From Gammaproteobacteria bacterium (lineage in GTDB: Bacteria; Pseudomonadota; Gammaproteobacteria; Pseudomonadales; UBA5518), in assembly GCA_016718385.1 (NCBI GenBank), contig JADKDK010000002.1, positions 496,001-560,000 on the forward strand: a stretch of DNA of 64,000 nucleotides, written 5' to 3'. Positions 26,944 to 35,339 of this stretch are shown piece after piece. Under the pieces are notes generated by a model. The model made no database searches. It was given only the letters and a program-made list of their open reading frames with translations, and had not been told where the DNA came from. A program made the translations under genes and the position numbers. Numbering within the stretch: the stretch's first letter is position 1; each line of letters starts with the position of its first letter.

Positions 26944-27651
26944 CTACCAGAATTGCCAGGCCCCGGTCGTCACCACCCAGATCCCCAGCAGGAAATTCGT
27001 GATCGCGTGCGCGGTCATTGCCTCGCCGAGGCGCCCGTGACGGATCACCAGCCACTGGTATGCGCCGCCGCACAGGATGCCGGCAAGCCATTGCTGGTGC
27101 GCGAAACCGAACACGAGGGCGGTGAACAGGAAGGGTCGCCACGCGAACTGCCCGAGCGCGACCTTTTCGAACGCACCGGCGAGCAGGGAGCGGTAGACGA
27201 ACGAGCGGTAGAACGCCTCCTCGATGGGCGGCACGACGATGCTCGAACCGATCACGCGCACCACCACGAAGAACCACGCAAGGGCCGGCGCGTCGCCGAA
27301 GGCGGCCAACGGGTTCCACGCCGGCGCCGGTGAGCCGGTCGCAAGCTGGCCGGAGAACGCGGCCCACAGCCCTTGCTGCGTCCCCCACCCCTGGCCGAGC
27401 GTCACCCACAGCGCAAACACCAACACGCCGGTCAGCAGCGCGTCCCACCCGAAGCGCCAGCGCATCTCCAGGACCAGCGGCCACACCAGCCACACCAGGA
27501 ACGCACCGAGGAGCGTCTTGAACAGGTAGACCCAGTACAGCGAGTCAGGGCCGAGACGCCCCTGCAACAACGTGAGACCCAGGAACACGGCAAAGGGCAG
27601 CACGCGCGCCAGTGCGGGACGGGAAGCCAGGCGTTGGCGCAGTTGCCTCAT
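26944..27651 (-). CDS. CPBP-family intramembrane glutamic protease
   Basis: The 235-residue protein is almost wholly hydrophobic, with about seven or eight membrane helices. It carries all CPBP (CAAX protease and bacteriocin-processing) motifs: PPIEEAFYRSFVYR (EExxxR) near residue 138, FGFAHQQWL near 180, and HAITNF near 215. The spacing and the extra helices resemble the exosortase-linked CAAX subgroup, but no exosortase gene or PEP-CTERM protein is in the window. The substrate is unknown. Confidence 0.85.
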   Translation of the reverse strand: MRQLRQRLASRPALARVLPFAVFLGLTLLQGRLGPDSLYWVYLFKTLLGAFLVWLVWPLVLEMRWRFGWDALLTGVLVFALWVTLGQGWGTQQGLWAAFSGQLATGSPAPAWNPLAAFGDAPALAWFFVVVRVIGSSIVVPPIEEAFYRSFVYRSLLAGAFEKVALGQFAWRPFLFTALVFGFAHQQWLAGILCGGAYQWLVIRHGRLGEAMTAHAITNFLLGIWVVTTGAWQFW

Positions 27652-27694
27652 GCGAGCGGCCGTGCAACAGGCCGCTCGTGCCCCTCGCCCGGCA

Positions 27695-29224
27695 TCAGGC
27701 GGCTTTGGCGCCTACGCGCCGGGGCGGTGGGTTCGGAGCCGCATGCGGGCGCCTCGATGCGCGCAGCCAGTGCGCCTCGCGCGCCTCGAACTCGTGCAGG
27801 ATGCCATCCAGCGTGCGGCCGATGCGCCCGGTCATGGCGATGGCGGGAATCTTGGGCCAGGTGGCGCGCTCGCCGGACCTGAACAGGTGGGCCATTTCGT
27901 CCTCGCTCAGCATCCTGAGGATCATGCCCAGGTTCGACATCCCGTACCCGGGGAATATGTTGATGTCGCCCACGAACTGCTGGTCGATCAGGGTGTTCAC
28001 GGTATTCAGCGCCATGCCGAGCCGCGGGCCGACCGCCGTGCGCCGCTGGATCCAGTCGAGGCTGCCGCGCACCACCTCCTTGGTGGCGGCAACGAACGTG
28101 TCGCGGACGATCTGGCGCATGCCCACCGACTGGTTCGGCTCGCGACCCAGGCCCGGCATCACCTGGCTGACGATGAAGTGATTGACGCCGTACATGCGCC
28201 CCAGGCGCTTGGCCGGCAGGTCCTGCGAGAACGAGCCGTCGATCCAGCGCCGCGACGGCAGGTAGGGCCTGATCTCGCCGGCCGCGTTGCGCGCCTCGAG
28301 CTGCACCGGCGCGAACACGCCGGGCAACGCGGAGCTGGCGAGCACCGCCGAGAGCACGGTCACGTTGGGCGAGGCGATGTGGTTGAGCAGCCGCGAGGTC
28401 TGCCTGGCGCTGGAGGGCGAGATGGTGATGTTGATGCTGCGCCCCGTTTTGCGGTACGCCTCGAGGAAGGTCATGTCCGGGATGAGCCGCTGCATCTCGC
28501 GCTTCACGGCTTGCATGTCGATGCTCTTCTTGCTGCCGAAGCCGATCTTGATGTTGTCGGGGTTAGCCGTGAGTGCCCGTGCAAGGTAGTTGTCCTCGAA
28601 CAGCGCGAGGAACTCCTCGTCGGTTCGGGTGCCGAGGATGGCGGCCACGAACGCACCGGCACTGGCGCCGGAAATCACCGCCGGGCAGAGCCCCTGCTCG
28701 ATCAGCGCCTTCAGCACGCCGAGGTGGAAATAGCCCAGCGTGCCGCCGCCGCTCAGCATCAGCGCCGAGCGCCCGTAGCAGTGGCTGGCGCGCTGGTAGA
28801 ACTCCATGCGCTCGGCCCAGGGGATGCCCTCGAAGTCGCGCGGCGCCAGGTACTCCAGCGCGGCGCTGATCTCGGTGATGTAATCCTCGATCAGCTTCTT
28901 GGTGCCGCACTTGGCGCGCATGTACAGCTGCGCCTTGCCCATGCCCTCCATGTTCCCGTGGATGCCCTCGTTCAGCACGAAGAGCAGGCCGTGGTCGTCG
29001 CCCTTCTTGCGCAGGCGTCGCAGCTGCTGCAGCCGCAGGCGGATGTTCTCGTGGTCGTACAGCCGCGAGGCGTCGTTGCGCCGCCACTCGTCGGCACCGC
29101 TCAGCCGGTCGTGCCGCGCGGCCAGCTGGTGCCACTGCTCGTAGCTATCGGCGCTCGCCAGGTCCTGTTCGAGGGATTCGAACACGGGGGAACGGAGCGC
29201 GAAACGTTCGCTGAGCGAGGACAT
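27695..29224 (-). CDS. Patatin-like phospholipase with DUF3336 N-terminal domain
   Basis: The 509-residue enzyme should be a membrane-associated lipase. Residues 1-150 form the DUF3336 domain (SYEQWHQLAARHDRLSGADEWR as a landmark), found in triacylglycerol lipases such as yeast Tgl3/4 and bacterial relatives. The patatin core follows: oxyanion loop SGGGTLGYFHLGVLKAL near 160, nucleophile GASAGAF near 190, and the dyad Asp in WIDGS near 329. Start ATG 29224 has GGAGG six bases upstream; a longer frame to 29377 lacks a ribosome site. No signal peptide. It stands alone. Confidence 0.88.
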   Translation of the reverse strand: MSSLSERFALRSPVFESLEQDLASADSYEQWHQLAARHDRLSGADEWRRNDASRLYDHENIRLRLQQLRRLRKKGDDHGLLFVLNEGIHGNMEGMGKAQLYMRAKCGTKKLIEDYITEISAALEYLAPRDFEGIPWAERMEFYQRASHCYGRSALMLSGGGTLGYFHLGVLKALIEQGLCPAVISGASAGAFVAAILGTRTDEEFLALFEDNYLARALTANPDNIKIGFGSKKSIDMQAVKREMQRLIPDMTFLEAYRKTGRSINITISPSSARQTSRLLNHIASPNVTVLSAVLASSALPGVFAPVQLEARNAAGEIRPYLPSRRWIDGSFSQDLPAKRLGRMYGVNHFIVSQVMPGLGREPNQSVGMRQIVRDTFVAATKEVVRGSLDWIQRRTAVGPRLGMALNTVNTLIDQQFVGDINIFPGYGMSNLGMILRMLSEDEMAHLFRSGERATWPKIPAIAMTGRIGRTLDGILHEFEAREAHWLRASRRPHAAPNPPPRRVGAKAA

Positions 29225-29408
29225 CAAAACCTCCGGCTGTTGGCGGGCAGCCAGCAACGCCGAATATCGAGCGTACTGCGCTGCGCCTGAATGTCTTTCG
29301 TACAGCAAAGCGCGCGCCGTCGCAAGTTTGATGCGCTCCCTGTATGAATCCGATCGCAAGTGCTTGAGCCGGATCAAATTTGTGCCCGCATTCGCACCGT
29401 TGAAATCG

Positions 29409-29438
29409 CGTAGCGCCGGGCCCCTGGCCGGGCCTACG
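29409..29438 (-). repeat. REP-like palindrome at the end of the FAD oxidoreductase gene
   Basis: On the minus strand GTAGG-CCCGGCC-AGGGG-CCCGGC-GCTAC forms a GC-rich inverted repeat bounded by GTAG and CTAC. The TAG of the head is the stop codon of the minus-strand gene ending at 29434. The stem differs from the TCGGxxT families elsewhere in the window. Confidence 0.55.
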
Positions 29439-30894
29439 TCAGGTCGGAATCGACCAACTGCGCAACCTTGAAGCCCGAATCCACCGCCTGGTGCGTGCCC
29501 GCGCCGGTACCGCCAGCGTCGCAGCCCACCAGGTACAGGCCCGCGAGCGGTGTGCGCGCCGAGGGCTTCGAGGCCCCCACCTGCCCGATCACCTGCGCGA
29601 TGCCCACAGCCTCGCCGCCGGCACCGGGTACCGCGGAATCACGGCTCATGCCCGAGACCTGCTTCGGCCCGTAGGGCTCCTTGCGCAGGATGTGCTGCCC
29701 GAGGTCCGGCCAGAGTTCCTCCAGCACGGCATCGGCGCGCCGTATCGCCTCCTCCCACTGCGCGGACCCGGGATCCGCCGAGCAGAACACCTGGCAGTTG
29801 GCCACCTGGTGCCCCGCCACCGGCACCAGCGAGGGATCGAATTCCGAGGGCACGTCGATCGCGATCAGCGGCACCTCGGGCCACTCACCGCGCCCCATGG
29901 CCTCGAAGCGCGCCGAGTCGAGCCAGCTCTGGTCGGAGAACACCGGAATCAGCGCGGCATCGAAGACGCGCTTGTCGAGCACGTAGCGGTAACCCGCGAT
30001 GGCCCACGAGGGTTCCAGCGATTCCACGCGGCGCACGTAGTCCGCCGGGAAATGCTCGCGCCCGGCCAGGTCGAGCACCGTCGGCTGGATCCCGGCGTTC
30101 GAGATCACGGCACGCGCCCGGATCGTGCCCGCGTCGGTGAGCACGCCGACCGCGCGGCCGTTCTCGACGAGAATCCCCCGCGCGCGGCACTTGCTGAACC
30201 AGGCCCCGCCGTGCTCGACGACGTAATCGGCGCAGGCTTCGGCCACCTTGCCATAGCCGCCGAGGTGATACCGTCCCGCGCCGCCCAGCACCTGCGCGCG
30301 CAGCACGGGAATCGCCTCGGAGGCCGCGAGCCGGTCCACCGCAACCACGAACAGCGTGTTCAGGCTCATGCAGATCTGGCTTACGAGCGGCGTGGCGAGC
30401 CCGAACTGCGCCATCCACGCGAGCATGCCGACGTTCTCCAGCTCCGCCAGCTGCGCGTCGTCCACCGCGAACAGCGCACCGTAGAAATTGCCGAGCGCCG
30501 CGAGCGCCTCGTCGTCGACGCCGTAGACGCGCTTGAGGTTCGCCATCTCCTCGGGCGATCCGCTGGCGATCAGCGGCGTACGCATCGTGCGCCACGTGCC
30601 GTCGGGCGCCTTGTAGCGCACCGAAGCCGCGTTGCCCTCGGGCACCACGAAGGGTACGCGTTCGGCGATACCAAGCCGCTCGACGAGCTCGTGGAAGCGC
30701 GAGTTCAGCGCGGGAATGCCGACCGCGCCGAACATCTCGAAGTGATAGCCCTTGCGCTCGGTGGTCTGGGTCTTGCCCCCGGCTCGCGCGGTCTTCTCCA
30801 GCAGGGCCACGCGCCGCCCGGCCTGGGCCAGCAGCGCCGCCACCGTGGCGCCGCCGTAGCCGGCGCCGATCACGCACACATCGAATTCGTCCAT
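29434..30894 (-). CDS. FAD-dependent oxidoreductase of the phytoene desaturase/retinol saturase type
   Basis: The 486-residue flavoprotein starts with a dinucleotide-binding fold (CVIGAGYGGATVAALLAQAG) and EKTARAGGKTQT, the second FAD contact typical of carotenoid desaturase and amine-oxidase relatives. Near the C-terminus GLYLVGCDAGGTGAGTHQAVDSG is the final FAD-binding motif. The middle resembles bacterial NAD(P)/FAD-dependent oxidoreductases rather than CrtI proper, and no other carotenoid gene is nearby. ATG 30894 was preferred over an upstream start at 30912 because the nucleotide fold then begins at the usual point. Substrate unknown. Confidence 0.8.
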   Translation of the reverse strand: MDEFDVCVIGAGYGGATVAALLAQAGRRVALLEKTARAGGKTQTTERKGYHFEMFGAVGIPALNSRFHELVERLGIAERVPFVVPEGNAASVRYKAPDGTWRTMRTPLIASGSPEEMANLKRVYGVDDEALAALGNFYGALFAVDDAQLAELENVGMLAWMAQFGLATPLVSQICMSLNTLFVVAVDRLAASEAIPVLRAQVLGGAGRYHLGGYGKVAEACADYVVEHGGAWFSKCRARGILVENGRAVGVLTDAGTIRARAVISNAGIQPTVLDLAGREHFPADYVRRVESLEPSWAIAGYRYVLDKRVFDAALIPVFSDQSWLDSARFEAMGRGEWPEVPLIAIDVPSEFDPSLVPVAGHQVANCQVFCSADPGSAQWEEAIRRADAVLEELWPDLGQHILRKEPYGPKQVSGMSRDSAVPGAGGEAVGIAQVIGQVGASKPSARTPLAGLYLVGCDAGGTGAGTHQAVDSGFKVAQLVDSDLT

Positions 30895-30991
30895 GTTTGT
30901 CGCCCCGCGCACGATGGTGGTCGTGCGCGGATTATCCGCCCGCTGCCCGGCCGGGCGCGATTACGGTTTGCTCAGGATTGCGCGGCGGCGC

Positions 30992-31927
30992 TCAAGCGGG
31001 TGGCGTGCGCAGCAGCTCCGGGTGCCGCGCCGTCACCAAGCGCCGCATGCCCTCGCGCCAGTCGACGCGGCAGGGGCCGGCCAGTTCGCGCCGGCGCGTG
31101 GCATCGAGGCGGAACTGCGTCATGCCGTCGGGCGACTCTAGGAACCGCACGTCGCGCCCGGCAAGCGCGGCGAGGTGCGCGGCCATGTCGCGCACGTCCA
31201 CCGCTTCGTCGCCGCCCCAGTTCGTGATCGTCGCGGGCACGGCGGCAGCGGCCAGCAGCCCGGGCGTGTGCGCGAAGATGTCGTCCTCGTGGATCGGGCT
31301 CGCTATCGCGGCGCGGCCCGTCGGCAAGGGAATCGGCCGCCCGGCCAGGATCATCTCGAGCAGGATCGCCGGCAGCCCGCCGTTGTCGCCGTAGGCCGCG
31401 TTCATGCGCGCGATCGTGGTCGGGAGTCCGTAGGCCTCGGCCGCGAAACGGGCCACGGCCTCCTGCGCGATCTTGGACACGCAGTAGGTCGGCGCATAGG
31501 GCTGGTGGCTCACGCCGAGCGGATCGCTCTCGCGCACCGCGTGCGCCGGGTCGTCCGGCGGCTGGTACACGCCGCAGGTCGACATCACCAGGCAGGCGCG
31601 CGCGGCGCGAAAGCGCCGCATGAGGTGGCCGGTGCCCCCGGCGTTGATGCGCATCGTCGCGTCGTAGTCGAGCCCGGGCGGGATCACCGCCGCAAGGTGC
31701 AGCACGTAGTCGAAGCGCTCCGGCAGTCCGCTCCAGTCAGGCGCGGCGAGGTCGACGACGCGGGTCGTGATGCCGGCTTCCTCCACGCGCCGGCGCGACG
31801 CGGGGTCGGCGAAACGCGCGATGCCCCACACCTCGTTCTCGCGCGCGAGGCGCGCCGCCAGCGGAAACGCGATCTGCCCGGCGGGGCCGGTGACCAGGAT
31901 GCTGCAGCCCTTCAATGCCATTGCCAT
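30992..31927 (-). CDS. NAD-dependent epimerase/dehydratase-family protein
   Basis: The 311-residue product is an extended SDR: nucleotide site LVTGPAGQIAFPLAARLA near residue 10, HLAAVIPP near 75, STCGVYQPP, the catalytic YCVSK near 155, and the downstream RMNAAYGDNGG. The middle Gly of the GxxGxxG motif is kept (GPAGQIA). Sugar-nucleotide epimerases and dihydroflavonol-reductase-like enzymes share this frame, and the sequence does not decide. I used ATG 31927, with GGGG five bases before it; GTG 31936 is possible. Single gene between the FAD oxidoreductase and TPM genes, same strand. Confidence 0.8.
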   Translation of the reverse strand: MAMALKGCSILVTGPAGQIAFPLAARLARENEVWGIARFADPASRRRVEEAGITTRVVDLAAPDWSGLPERFDYVLHLAAVIPPGLDYDATMRINAGGTGHLMRRFRAARACLVMSTCGVYQPPDDPAHAVRESDPLGVSHQPYAPTYCVSKIAQEAVARFAAEAYGLPTTIARMNAAYGDNGGLPAILLEMILAGRPIPLPTGRAAIASPIHEDDIFAHTPGLLAAAAVPATITNWGGDEAVDVRDMAAHLAALAGRDVRFLESPDGMTQFRLDATRRRELAGPCRVDWREGMRRLVTARHPELLRTPPA

Positions 31928-31998
31928 TATCCCCACATAAAGGCGCGGGCCATGCCCGCGGTGTTCTGGTTTATCGGCGGCACGACACCTGAGCGCTG

Positions 31999-32026
31999 CC
32001 GTCGCGCGCAGGGCGCGCTCCTACAA
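31999..32026 (-). repeat. REP-like palindrome of a second family at the end of the TPM gene
   Basis: Minus strand: GTAGGAGCGCGCC-CT-GCGCGCGAC, a hairpin with a GTAGGAG head of the kind common in pseudomonads and xanthomonads. The TAG of the head is the stop codon of the gene ending at 32021. Confidence 0.6.
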
Positions 32027-32512
32027 CAGGTACGGGGCGTTCGAGAGCCTGTCGGGACCGCGTTCCGGAAAATGCCGCGCCAGCAGCTCGCCCACCGCGC
32101 GGATGCCCTCGAGCGCGCCCTGCTCGAAACGCCCCGCGCGGAATGCGCTTTCCATGGCCTGGCAGATCGCCTCCCACTGCGCCGCCGGAACCCGCGCAGC
32201 AATGCCGCGATCGGCCACGATCTCCACGTCGCGATCGGCCAGCAGCAAATAGATCAACACGCCGTTGTTGTGCTCGGTGTCCCACACGCGCAACTGCGCG
32301 AACACCTCCAGCGCGCGCTGGCGCGCCGCCTGCCCGTGCGCGAGCGGACCGAGGTCCAGCGCGGTTTCGACCGCGAAGCAGATCTGGCCGCCGTGCGCGC
32401 GCTCGGAAGCGCCGATCGCGGCCTCGATGGCCTGCAGCGTCGCGCGCGGTAGCAGCTGCCGCAGCCGCCACGGCGGCATGGCCAGGTGTCGCAGAATGCG
32501 CCGCCACGCCAT
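32021..32512 (-). CDS. TPM-domain protein (second of two)
   Basis: The 163-residue product is a soluble TPM (TLP18.3/Psb32/MOLO-1) domain: ATLQAIEAAIGASERAHGGQICFAVE near residue 25 in parts, ALEVFAQLRVWDTEHNNGVLIYLLLADRDVEIVADRGI (shown only as the landmark TEHNNGVLIYLLLADR), and a C-terminal helix. ATG 32512 overlaps the stop of the upstream TPM gene (TGATG) and has GGGAGG six bases upstream. It shares the LemA-TPM-TPM operon. Function of the set is unclear; LemA/TPM pairs are often envelope-linked. Its stop lies in a REP head. Confidence 0.8.
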   Translation of the reverse strand: MAWRRILRHLAMPPWRLRQLLPRATLQAIEAAIGASERAHGGQICFAVETALDLGPLAHGQAARQRALEVFAQLRVWDTEHNNGVLIYLLLADRDVEIVADRGIAARVPAAQWEAICQAMESAFRAGRFEQGALEGIRAVGELLARHFPERGPDRLSNAPYLL

Positions 32513-33389
32513 CACCATCCTCCCGAGGCGCCGCCGCCACCGAATCCGCCGCCACCACCGCCGAAACCGCCGCCACCGCCACCGCCGAAGCCGCGCGACC
32601 GCCACCGCCGAAGCCGCCGCGACCGCCGCCAAAACCACCGCTCGACCAGCCCCCGCGCCCACCCCGGCCGCCGCCGAACAGCAGCACGAGCACGAACATC
32701 AGCAGCGCCGCGCCGATCGCGATCGCCAGGCCGTGCGTCACGGTCCACGCGACGGCGCCCATGATGCCGCCGGCGACGCCCGAGCCCAGCAGGCGCCCGA
32801 AGATGCCGCGCAGCACCGTGCCCGCGACGACCAGGAAGAAGAAGCCGAAGACCAGCAGATCCGGCGAGAGCCCCTGCCCGCCTGCCGCCGTCGCGGGAGG
32901 CGGCAGCGGCTCGCCGTCGACGATGCGCATCAGCTGCTGCATGCCGGCCTCGATGCCGCCGGGGACGTCACCCTGGCGGAAATACGGCGTGATGGTCTCG
33001 GCGATCACGCGCTTGGCGATCGCATCGGGCACCGCTCCCTCTAGGCCGTAGCCGACCTCGATGCGCATGCGCCGGTCGTCCTTCGCCACCAGCAGCAACA
33101 GCCCGTCGTCGACGCCTTGGCGCCCGAGCTTCCAGGCCTCGGCCACGCGGATCGCGTACTGCTCGATGGTCTCGGGCGCTGTCGTCGGCACCAGCAGCAC
33201 CGCCAGCTGCGCGCCTTTGAGCGCCTCGAAGGCGCGCAGCGACTCCTCCAGCGCACCGCGCTGCTGCGCCGTCAGCGTACCGGTGAGATCCGTGACCCGC
33301 GCCTCGAGCGCGGGCACCGGCACCTCGGCGAGCGCGAGCGTCGCCGCGAGCAGGAGCGCCGGCAGCAGGCGCGCGAGTGCGGCTCGCAC
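32512..33389 (-). pseudogene. Membrane-anchored TPM-domain protein with Gly-rich tail (frameshifted)
   Basis: A signal peptide (LARLLPALLLAATLALA) leads into a periplasmic TPM domain (VTDLTGTLTAQQRGALEE, WKLGRQGVDDGLLLLVAKDDRR and VGYGLEGAVPDA as landmarks), then two membrane helices at about 175-235 and a GGFGGG-type tail, the normal YgcG-like plan. Near 32592-32597 one G is missing (CGCGCGGC where CGCGGCGGC would keep the Gly repeat), so the annotated frame leaves the repeat and continues as Ala/Val text to 31971. In the restored frame the tail ends GGASGGW with TGA at 32512, overlapping the next ATG. GTG 33389 is the start, four bases after lemA. Confidence 0.78.
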
Positions 33390-33393
33390 CGAA

Positions 33394-34008
33394 TCAGTTC
33401 GCCTGCGGGGCCGGTGTCGTGCCGAAATCGACCACCGGCGGCGTCGCCATCTCCCGCTCGTTCTCGACCGTGAACTGCGGCTTCACCTTGTAGCCGAACA
33501 GCATCGCCGTCAGGTTGCCGGGAAAACGGCGCACCGTGACGTTGTACTGCTCGACCGCCTGGATGTAGCGGTTGCGCGCCACGGTGATGCGGTTCTCGGT
33601 GCCTTCCAGCTGCGCCTGGAGGTCACGAAAGCCGGCGTCGGCCTTGAGGTTCGGGTAGTTCTCGGCGACCACCAGCAGGCGCGACAGCGCCGATTGCAAC
33701 TCGCCCTGCGCCGCCTGGAAGCGCGCGAAAGCCTCGGGGTCGTTGATGAGCTCGGGCGTGGCCTGCATGCTGCCCACCTTCGCGCGCGCCTCGGTCACGC
33801 GCGTGAGCACCTCCTTCTCGTGCGCGGCGTAGCCCTTGACCACGTTGACCAGGTTCGGCACCAGGTCGGCGCGGCGCTGGTACTGGTTCAGCACCTCCGC
33901 CCAGCTCGACTTGATCTGCTCGTCGGCGGTCTGCAGCGTATTGTAGCCGCAGCCCGACAGCCCGCTCAGCAACAGCAGCCACAGCGTGGCGCGTATCAGC
34001 TTGCGCAT
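33394..34008 (-). CDS. lemA: LemA-family lipoprotein
   Basis: The 204-residue protein has a lipoprotein signal (LWLLLLSGLSGCGYN, lipid-modified Cys near residue 20) and the coiled-coil LemA core: NQYQRRADLVPNLVNVVKGYA, HEKEVLTRVTEARAKVG, ENYPNLKA and VEQYNVTVRRFPGN. It is predicted to sit in the outer or inner membrane facing the periplasm. Role unknown; it is nearly always followed by TPM genes, as here. ATG 34008 has GAGGAGA seven bases upstream. This protein is not the GacS kinase once also called LemA. Confidence 0.93.
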   Translation of the reverse strand: MRKLIRATLWLLLLSGLSGCGYNTLQTADEQIKSSWAEVLNQYQRRADLVPNLVNVVKGYAAHEKEVLTRVTEARAKVGSMQATPELINDPEAFARFQAAQGELQSALSRLLVVAENYPNLKADAGFRDLQAQLEGTENRITVARNRYIQAVEQYNVTVRRFPGNLTAMLFGYKVKPQFTVENEREMATPPVVDFGTTPAPQAN

Positions 34009-34037
34009 GGGAATCTCCTCGTGAATGTGCGCGGGGA

Positions 34038-34703
34038 TTATATCCCCGGCGTCCCGCCGTGCCAGCGCTCGCTCCCGAGGTCGAGCACCATGTAGTGATG
34101 GTCGGGCACCCTGCCCCACGGACCCTGCAGTGCCGAACGGCGCGTCGCCACGGTGCGAAAGCCCAGTCCCTCGTAAAGCGCGCGGGCGCGCGGATTGGTG
34201 GCAGCCACGTCCAGCGCCGCCAGCGCGTGGCCCTCGTTACGCGCGCGCCCGAGCAGATGACCTAGCAGCGCCCTGCCCGCGCCCTGCCCGCGCAGCGCCG
34301 GCACGACCGCAACGTGCCCGATGTAGGCGACGCCGGCCGCCGCGGGTTTCACGACGCGTTCCATGCGCAGCCCGCGCAGGATCACCGCCGGCGCCGCGGT
34401 GCGGTAGAAACCGAGGATCTGGCGCGCCGCCGCCACCGTGAAGCGCAGGTTGGCCCGCGCATCCCACAGCGCCGCGACGGCGATCACCGCGCCCGCGCGC
34501 TCCGCCACCAGGTGGTTGCGAAAACCGAATTCGCCTTCGCCGTCGACAAAGGCGGCGCGCAGGAATTCCAGCGACTGCGCCTCGTGACGATGCGAGAAGA
34601 CATAGCGGAAGGCGATCGGCCCCGAATCGTGGATCAGCGGTACAGCGGTCGCCGCATCGTCGGCGGTGCAGGCACGGATCGCGAGTGAATCGTGATCGTT
34701 CAT
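34038..34703 (-). CDS. GNAT-family N-acetyltransferase
   Basis: The 221-residue product has the acetyl-CoA site GHVAVVPALRGQGAGRALLGHLL near residue 135 (V-x-x-x-x-R-G-x-G-x-G/A type) and the closing strand-helix ATNPRARALYEGLGFRTVATR. The N-terminal part begins AIRACTADDAATAVPLI, as in many GNATs. Substrate unknown. ATG 34703 is used; a second ATG at 34724 would add seven residues. It follows the GFA gene by 25 bases on the same strand. Confidence 0.83.
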   Translation of the reverse strand: MNDHDSLAIRACTADDAATAVPLIHDSGPIAFRYVFSHRHEAQSLEFLRAAFVDGEGEFGFRNHLVAERAGAVIAVAALWDARANLRFTVAAARQILGFYRTAAPAVILRGLRMERVVKPAAAGVAYIGHVAVVPALRGQGAGRALLGHLLGRARNEGHALAALDVAATNPRARALYEGLGFRTVATRRSALQGPWGRVPDHHYMVLDLGSERWHGGTPGI

Positions 34704-34728
34704 GACGGCGCCCGCGGCGTCCATCGGC

Positions 34729-35121
34729 TCAGCCGCCGTCCTGCGACAGATGCGCCAGCCTCGCGGCGCCCTGCTCCCAGTTCCGCCCGTCGAAGGGCTC
34801 GATGTCGGCATGCTCGATCGTGCCCTGGTCGAGGCAGCGCAGGTTCACGCTGTAGCCATCGGGGTTGGAGCGCGGCACGTAGAACGACTTGATACCGCAG
34901 TGGCGACAGAACAGGTGTTTCGCCACACCGGTGCCGAAGGTGTAGCTCGTGAGGCCGTCGGCGCCGGCGAGCAGCCGAAAGCGCGAGGCCGGCACGATCA
35001 GGTGCAGGAAGCCCGTCATGGCGCATATCGAGCAGTTGCACTCGCTCACCGTGACGCGCGCCGGCGCCTCGACCTCGAAGCGCACCGCGCCGCAATGGCA
35101 ACCACCGTGATGGATCGTCAT
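34729..35121 (-). CDS. GFA-family (glutathione-dependent formaldehyde-activating-like) zinc protein
   Basis: The 130-residue protein has the GFA/CENP-V zinc pattern: GGCHCGAVRF at residue 7, ECNCSICAMTGF near 28, and FCRHCGIKSFY near 71. Gfa itself was proposed to condense formaldehyde and glutathione, though many relatives lack that activity, so only the fold is certain. ATG 35121 was chosen because the zinc domain begins directly after it. Confidence 0.88.
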   Translation of the reverse strand: MTIHHGGCHCGAVRFEVEAPARVTVSECNCSICAMTGFLHLIVPASRFRLLAGADGLTSYTFGTGVAKHLFCRHCGIKSFYVPRSNPDGYSVNLRCLDQGTIEHADIEPFDGRNWEQGAARLAHLSQDGG

Positions 35122-35339
35122 GCTCGCTGTCTCCGTGTGGCACCACGCCAGTGTAAACGAAGGCGCAACCCGACTTGTCCCCGGTCGCTGGCGAGAGAGG
35201 CCGAGCCCGGCATGTTCGGCGGGCGGATGTCTCACCTCGGCAGCCGAACCCACAGAACATTAGCGCCGCGTAACGTGCGCTGCGGTGCCGGCTTCTGCGA
35301 CACTCGCCAGCGCAGCGACAGCGACAAATCGAGGTGAAC

